This document shows, piece after piece, positions 59,235-64,000 of a stretch of DNA of 64,000 bases (position 1 is the stretch's first letter; each line of letters opens with the position of its first letter). The notes under the pieces were generated by a model that was not told the origin of the DNA, made no database searches, and was given only the letters and a program-made list of their open reading frames with translations. The position numbers were made by a program, and so were the translations under genes. The DNA is from Paguma larvata (Eukaryota; Chordata; Mammalia; Carnivora; Viverridae), in NCBI GenBank assembly GCA_030068075.1, contig CM057826.1:69351312-69415311 (forward strand), written 5' to 3'.

Positions 59235-60110
59235 ATTAACCTCTTAATGCTTCTATTTAAAAAAATTGGGGGACAATCACGTTTTCTTCTTGAAGAAATG
59301 AAAAAAAAAAACAGTGTTAGGTGTCCCAACCCCTCCCCCCTCCCATCAGTTAAATATGTCTCAGCTGCAGGGCATTTCTATTGTTTCCGAAACTTCAAAA
59401 TCAGTATCAAAAGAAAGGGCCTCAAGTGTTAACGTGCAAAGCCACGAGGCGGGCCTGGCGAAAGCGGTGCCGCTCAGCCTGACTGCAATCCATCATCTCC
59501 AGAAGCCTGCGGGGAGCACGAGGCGGGCGAGGAGAGCGCGAGGGCTCTGCTGGGGCGGATCCTCCGGTGCGCGCGCGCGGGGGCTGCCGGGAAGGCCGCC
59601 TACAATTTACCCCGGAAGGTTGCTGGGCTGCTTTACCATCCCGGCCTCAGACCCTTCAGTTTGCACTCCGACGCTGCCGCCACCTGGCCAGGGCCGCTGG
59701 CTCGTCCGAGGGGTTTCCCGGGCAGTATTTGGCGTGGTCAAACATGTACTGAGGAAAGCTTCGCTGCAGGTGTGAGACAGCAGGTCTGTGGTGAAGCCAA
59801 AGCCCTCCTCAGCAGGCACTTAGGGCTTCGCGGCAAGTATGAGGGGTGCCTGCCACCCTGGACTCTTTGAAGTCATGGCCCCGTATCCTTCAGGACACCT
59901 TATGTCAGTACCACTTGACCCTGACGCTGGATCTCCTCTAGGTAGGTGGGCTCCAGGAGCCAGGGCTGGGCGGCAGGTGTGGAGGCAGCGCTGGCAGTGG
60001 GGATAATACGGATAGTATCTGCAGGCTGGGTATTATTGTGGAAGAGAGTGCTCCGATTGTTCGCCTTGTGCAGTGCTCCGCTTTGTGTGATGTTCTTGCA
60101 AGGCATGCGC
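59235..60110 (-). pseudogene. EEF2: Processed pseudogene of elongation factor 2 (EEF2), 3' part
   Basis: EEF2 is the cytosolic GTPase that drives ribosomal translocation. On the minus strand the piece 'IIPTASAASTPAAQPWLLEP' continuing 'TYLEEIQRQGQVV' (from about 60010 down to 59905) aligns with the domain IV/V region near the EEF2 C-terminus. 'EEGFGFTTDLLSHT' (about 59810-59770) follows in order. After a frame change comes 'RQILPGKPLGRASGPGQVAA', then a remnant of the terminal 'aaattgtag' with its TAG at 59600-59602. Beyond it, the EEF2 3' UTR is recognisable down to about 59235: 'gcggccttcccggcagc', 'taacacttgaggccctttct', 'gggacacctaacact', 'catttcttcaagaagaaaac' and 'gcattaagaggtt'. Exons run together without introns, so it is a retrocopy. 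It is 5'-truncated to roughly the last fifth of the protein and carries several frameshifts, stops and small deletions. The poly-A tail and target duplications are not visible. The assignment rests on the order of several independent matches. Confidence 0.88.
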
Positions 60111-60544
60111 TTGATGGGCTCCCATAGCAACTCATCCTAAGGACTGTTCTCTGGGTCAGTTTCTGGGTCAGCCTGCTTCTTCCTGGCCACGTAGTTGGGG
60201 GCCTGTATTGTGGTGATCATTTTGCAATATATGGAAATACAGAATTGTTATGAACTTCTGTCCCAATCTTGGGCAGCCATCTCTCAGGGGCATGATAGTG
60301 ATTTCATATTTGTGTGGATCAAACAGCAATTGTGGTCAATGTGATCCCAAAAGTGGGAAAATAAGTTGTGGTTGTCCCAAGGATGGAGGTGATTAGACCT
60401 GTTTTACAAGTGGTACTAATTAAAATGCCAAATCGAGGAGTTCCAGAGTGTTCCTTAGAACATGACTCAGGAAAGGGGCTAGTCTTCCCTCTGATTTGAC
60501 ATGGATTTTGGCCATTATAGTAAGTGAATGGTAGTGACTCGTTT
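60111..60544. other. Unassigned sequence upstream of the EEF2 retrocopy
   Basis: On the minus strand, 60110-60230 reads 'MITTIQAPNYVARKKQADPE' and onward, nearly open and leading into the EEF2-like frame with one stop. It does not align clearly with EEF2, although 'EPIKR' could be the EEF2 'NEIKD' region. 60240-60544 has no assignment. It may be a badly eroded part of EEF2, another repeat, or host DNA. Confidence 0.4.
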
Positions 60545-62008
60545 AATTTTCATTGTGTTTTCATATGCTTTTTTACCCTCCTTATGTCATCTTTGGTGAG
60601 GTGTTTATTAAGCACTTTTTGGCCCATTTGTAAAAATCAAATTGCTTTCTTACTGCTGAGTTTTAAGAGTTCTTTGTATATTTTGGATAATAGTGCTTTA
60701 TCAGTTGTGTTTTTTGAAAATATTTTCTCCTAGTCTATGACTTTGTGTCTCATTATCTTCACATTATCTTTTACTGAACAATTTTTTTAATTTTAATAAG
60801 TCAAGATTATCAATTATTTCTTTCATGGATTGTGCCTTTTTTGTGTCTAAAAAGATACCACAATTCTGAAGGTCATCTAAGTTTTTTCCTGTGTATTTTT
60901 CTGGAAGTTTTATAATTTTGCATTTTACATTTAGGTTGATGGTCCATTTTGAGTTAATTTTTATGAAGGTTGTAAGGCCTGTCTAGACTTGTGCTTTTGA
61001 TGTGTCCAATTGTTCCAGTACTATTTGTTTAAAATACTGCCATTGCCCCATTGTATTGCTTTTGCTTCTTTGTGAAAAATACATGCACTACATTTACGGG
61101 GATTTATTCTGGTGTCCCTATTATGTTCTATTCATCTATTTGTCTATTCTTTTACCAATACCACACTGTCTTGATTGTTGCAGCTTTATAATAAGTCTTG
61201 GAGTGGAGTCAGTCATCCAACATGATTTTTCTCTTCAAATATTGTATTGATTATTTTGCGTCTTTTGCTCCCCCCTACCCCCCATGCAAACTTTAGAATC
61301 ACTTTGAAGATATCTACAAAATAACTTTCTGGGACTTAGGGAACTGCATTCAATCCATAGATCAAGTTGAGAAAAACTGACAACTTTACAATATTGGGTT
61401 GTTCTTTCCATGAACATGGAATATCTCCCCATTTATTTAGTTTTTTTATGTATTCATTCAATAGAGTTTTGTCTTTTTTCTTCAATAGACCTTGTTAATA
61501 TTTTGTGAAATTTATTCTGAATTCCTTCATTTTTTTTTAATCTTCCCTTTAATGTTTATTTATTTTTGAGAGACATAGAGGCACAGCGTGACAGGGGAAG
61601 GACAGAGAGAGAGGGAGGCACAGAATCGGAAGCAGGCTCCAGGCTCCGAGCCCTCAGCACAGAGCCCGATGCGGGGCCCGAACTCACAGACCGTGAGACC
61701 ATGATCTGAGCCAAAGTCAGGCCGCCCAACCGACCGAGCCACCCAGGCGCCCCTGAATTCCTTCATTTTAGTGGATGCTAATGTAAATGGCATTGTGCTT
61801 TTAATTTCAAATTTCAGTTTCTAGGTGTTGGCATATAGGAAAGCAGTTGACTTTTATATATTAACCTTGTATCCTGCTACCTTACTATAATCATTTAGTA
61901 ATAGCACAGTTTTTTTTTCCATTCTCTCAGATATTCTACACAACAGTCATGTCTTCATTGAAAGAAGACAGTTTTATTTCTTACTTCTCAAATGTATATG
62001 TTATAACA
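60545..62008 (-). repeat. Old L1 ORF2 to 3' region, antisense, SINE-split
   Basis: The plus strand reads as the complement of late ORF2: 'ttttgagaaat'-type and 'tttggcccatttgtaaaaat', 'agttctttgtatattttgg', 'ggtccattttgagttaattt', 'taccaataccacactgtctt', 'ccatgaacatggaatatctc' and 'aagacagttttatttcttac'. A SINE interrupts it at 61534-61753. The reading stops at about 62008, where sense L1 begins. Confidence 0.9.
61534..61753 (-). mobile_element. Carnivore (felid-type) SINE, antisense, perfect TSD, in L1
   Basis: Antisense full-length copy with 'aatgtttatttatttttgag', 'agcaggctccaggctccgag', 'cagcacagagcccgatgcgg' and the head complement 'gagccacccaggcgcccc'. An exact 16-bp duplication 'tgaattccttcatttt' lies at 61518-61533 and 61754-61769. 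Several CpGs survive in the body, which points to a recent insertion. It interrupts L1 ORF2 sequence. Confidence 0.98.
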
Positions 62009-63028
62009 AATAAAAGTATTCAGTTAAGTTGCAGATAAAAGATCAACATACTAAAATCATTTGCATTTTAATACACTAGCAAAGAACAATTTGGAAATTA
62101 AATTAATAAAAGAATTCAACACAAAGTATAAAAACAGTAAGCTGATTTGAAATAAGCTTAACCAAGTATAAGATTTATTCTCTAAAAACAAAACATATGG
62201 ACAGAAATTAAATATGACCTAAATATATGGAAATTCCAACCAGGTTTTTATGTATCCAAAAATTTAATATTGTTAAGAAGATAGTATGCCCTATGTAGTT
62301 CAGTGCAATCCTTATCAAAAGTCAAACTGCATTTTTTGAAGAAATGGTTAAATTGATCCTAAAATTCATGTGGTATTGCAAGAGGCCCAGAATAGTTGAA
62401 ACAATCTTGCAAAAAGAAGAAAAAAGTTGGAGAGAGAACTGACTCTTCCCAGTTTCAAAACTATTCTGGATCTTCAGGGTCCAATTTAATGTGATCCAGG
62501 ATTAAGAAAAGTCATATGGAATTATATAATAGCTTGAAAGTCCAGCAATGAACCCATACATCCTTGGTACATTGATTTTTGAGCCAAGACCTTTCATAGG
62601 ATTGTAGGAAAAGTACAAATGAATTTGGTTACCCTTACAACAGAATGAAATTAGATATGGTAAATTTTTATGACTTTAGGTTTGGTAGTGGGATTTCAGA
62701 TATCATACCAAAAACATAAGCGAGAACAGCTGCAAATAAAAGAGAAAATAGACTTCATTAAAAAATTACATCAACATGTGATATCAAAAAAGTGAAAAAT
62801 CAACCCATAGAATAGGATAAAGTATTTTCAAATCACTTTCACCTGAATTATTAAAAGACAACCTAATTTTAAAAATGGACAAGAGTCTTGAATAGACGTT
62901 TCTCCAAAGAGGATGTACAAATTGCCAGTAAGCACAAGAAAATTATCCTCAACATCATTATTCATTAAGGAAGGCAAATCAAAACCACAATGAGATTCTA
63001 TATCAAATAAGAATAGAAAACAAAACAA

Positions 63029-63236
63029 GGGGTTCCTGTGTGGCTCAGATGGTTGAGTGGTGGACTTTGGCTCAGGTCATGATCTCACAGTTTGTAGGTT
63101 CAAGCCCCATGTTGGTCTCTCTGCTTACGGCTCAGGGACTAGAGCCTGCTTCCGATTCTGTGTCTCCCTCTATATCTCCCTCTCCCCCATTCACACTCTG
63201 TCTCTCTCAAAAATAAATAACATTAAAAAAAAAAAA
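63029..63236 (+). mobile_element. Carnivore (felid-type) SINE inside L1
   Basis: Head 'ggggttcctgtgtggctcag', 'gactttggctcaggtcatga', 'ggttcaagccccatgttgg', 'gctcagggactagagcctgc', a CT-rich block and 'aaaaataaataacatt' plus an A-run. The 101-codon frame at 63057-63362 begins in this SINE and is an artefact. Confidence 0.95.
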
Positions 63237-63415
63237 GTGTTGGCAAAGATGTGGGTAAATTTGGATCTTCATACCTTAGTTGTAATAACAAACAATGGTT
63301 CAGCGACTATGAAAAACAGTTTAGCCTTTCTTCAAAAAGTTAAACATAGAGTTACCATGTGACTCAAAAGTTTCCTCCTATCCTTAAGCCTAAGAGAATT
63401 GAAAATGAATGTCCA

Positions 63416-63621
63416 GGAGCACCTGGGTGGCTCAGTCGGTTAAGCATCCAACTCCTGATTTTGGCTCAGGTTATGATCTCAACATTTGTGAGTTCGAGCC
63501 GTACATCAGGTTCTGCAATGACATTGCGGAGCCTACTTGGGATTCTATTTCTCTACCCCTCCCCTGCTCATGTCCTCTCTCTCGCTCTCAAAAATAAGTA
63601 AAATAAAACTTAAAAAAAGTT
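63416..63621 (+). mobile_element. Carnivore SINE inside L1, with TSD
   Basis: Head 'gagcacctgggtggctcagt', 'ctgattttggctcaggttat', 'gagttcgagccgtacatcag', 'cttgggattctatttctc', a CT-rich block and 'aaaaataagtaaaataaaac'. Flanks 'gaaaatgaatgtcca' (63401-63415) and 'ggaaatgaatgtcca' (63622-63636) form a duplication with one mismatch. Confidence 0.96.
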
Positions 63622-64000
63622 GGAAATGAATGTCCAAACAAAAAGTTGTATGTTAATGTTCTTATCAGCATTATTTGTGATAACTAAAGGGTAGAACAAC
63701 CTAAATTCCCATAAACAATACATGGTATTTCATAAAGTGGAGTATTATTCTTCCGTAGAAAGGACTGAAGTAACTGATACATGCTACAACATGGGTGAAC
63801 CCTGAAAATATGATAAGTAAAAAGTCAGATGCAAAAGGCTACATATTGTATGATTCCTTTTATGTAGAATGCCCATAATAGGCAAGTATGTATAGACAGA
63901 AATGAGATGAATGGTTCTAGGGCCTGGAAAAAGAAGGGAATGCAAAGTGACTGATTAATGGATATTGGGTCTTTTGGGCCTGTTTAGGGAATTATGAAAA

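Larger units (their letters stand above)
62009..64000 (+). repeat. Old L1 ORF2 to 3' UTR, sense, two SINEs inside, runs off window
   Basis: From about 62010 the strand switches: 'agttaagttgcagataaaag' and 'catttgcattttaatacact', then 'cagtgcaatccttatcaaaa', 'ggacaagagtcttgaataga', 'aaatcaaaaccacaatgaga' and, near the end, 'tgtatgattccttttatgta' with 'tggttctagggcctgg' from the 3' UTR. SINEs sit at 63029-63236 and 63416-63621. Frames are broken throughout. The element continues past the window. Confidence 0.9.

Noticed and set aside
59314..59775. 153-codon plus-strand open frame in a GC-rich patch, possibly a gene or CpG-island first exon
   Set aside because: It lies antisense over the EEF2 retrocopy coding remnant and 3' UTR, which explains both the GC content and the long frame. 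It has no domain.
59603..60110. Possible functional EEF2-family gene
   Set aside because: The coding remnant has frameshifts, stops and deletions, covers only about the last fifth of the protein and lacks introns.
1..64000. Search for CRISPR arrays, operons, phage or integron features
   Set aside because: No regularly spaced direct repeats, ribosome-binding sites or long adjacent frames. Composition and SINE/L1 content show mammalian nuclear DNA.

Overview
This window looks like non-coding nuclear DNA from a cat-family (felid) or closely related carnivore. The diagnostic signal is about twenty copies of the carnivore tRNA-Lys-derived SINE (CAN/SINEC type). It appears on both strands with the head 'gcctgggtggctcag', an internal box-B-like 'gttcgagcccc', a 'gctgacagctcagagcc' core of the kind I associate with cats, a CT-rich stretch and an AATAAA/poly-A tail. 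The DNA is AT-rich, and I found no multi-exon gene, rRNA, tRNA gene, CRISPR array, operon or prokaryotic feature. The short open frames are chance frames, antisense shadows or pieces of retrotransposons. The window is either a gene desert or the inside of a long intron.

Layout. At 1-2755 nothing is recognised. At 2760-4775 lies an ancient L2 LINE, split by a SINE and by an old LTR. A MaLR-type LTR lies at 5420-5830, a MER5-like DNA transposon near 6.2-6.4 kb and an antisense L1 3' end at 7.15-7.54 kb. From 10 to 13.4 kb there is a MER5-like piece, a young-looking SINE, a MIR and an antisense L2. 13.4-18.7 kb is featureless AT-rich DNA ending at a long CT/CA microsatellite. 19.2-22.16 kb holds sense L1 fragments, including a late, 5'-truncated L1 with target-site duplications. 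24.5-27.3 kb holds SINEs and one old repeat broken by a SINE. 29.03-29.76 kb is an antisense L2. 31.05-33.99 kb is antisense L1. 36.27-39.87 kb is an antisense L1 3'UTR followed by a sense L1 body. 40.7-41.6 kb holds an unnamed old repeat and a probable LTR. A (TTCC)n tract lies near 42.1 kb. SINEs lie at 44.0-45.9 kb and a second large antisense L1 at 45.9-49.2 kb. 49.2-57.2 kb is mostly unassigned. 57-59.15 kb holds SINEs. 59.24-60.11 kb is a processed pseudogene of translation elongation factor EEF2 (minus strand). From 60.54 kb to the window end, two L1 fragments meet head to head.

No genes work together here. The only gene-derived sequence is the broken EEF2 retrocopy, whose coding remnant and 3'UTR explain the one GC/CpG-rich island-like patch. 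I did not find a previously undescribed functional system. The best leads are structural: the head-to-head L1 inverted repeat at the right end, the EEF2 retrocopy with an unexplained sequence upstream of it, several L1 copies that keep the 5' region but lack most of ORF2, and SINEs with intact target-site duplications that look young. Repeat family names come from remembered consensus features, not a database search.
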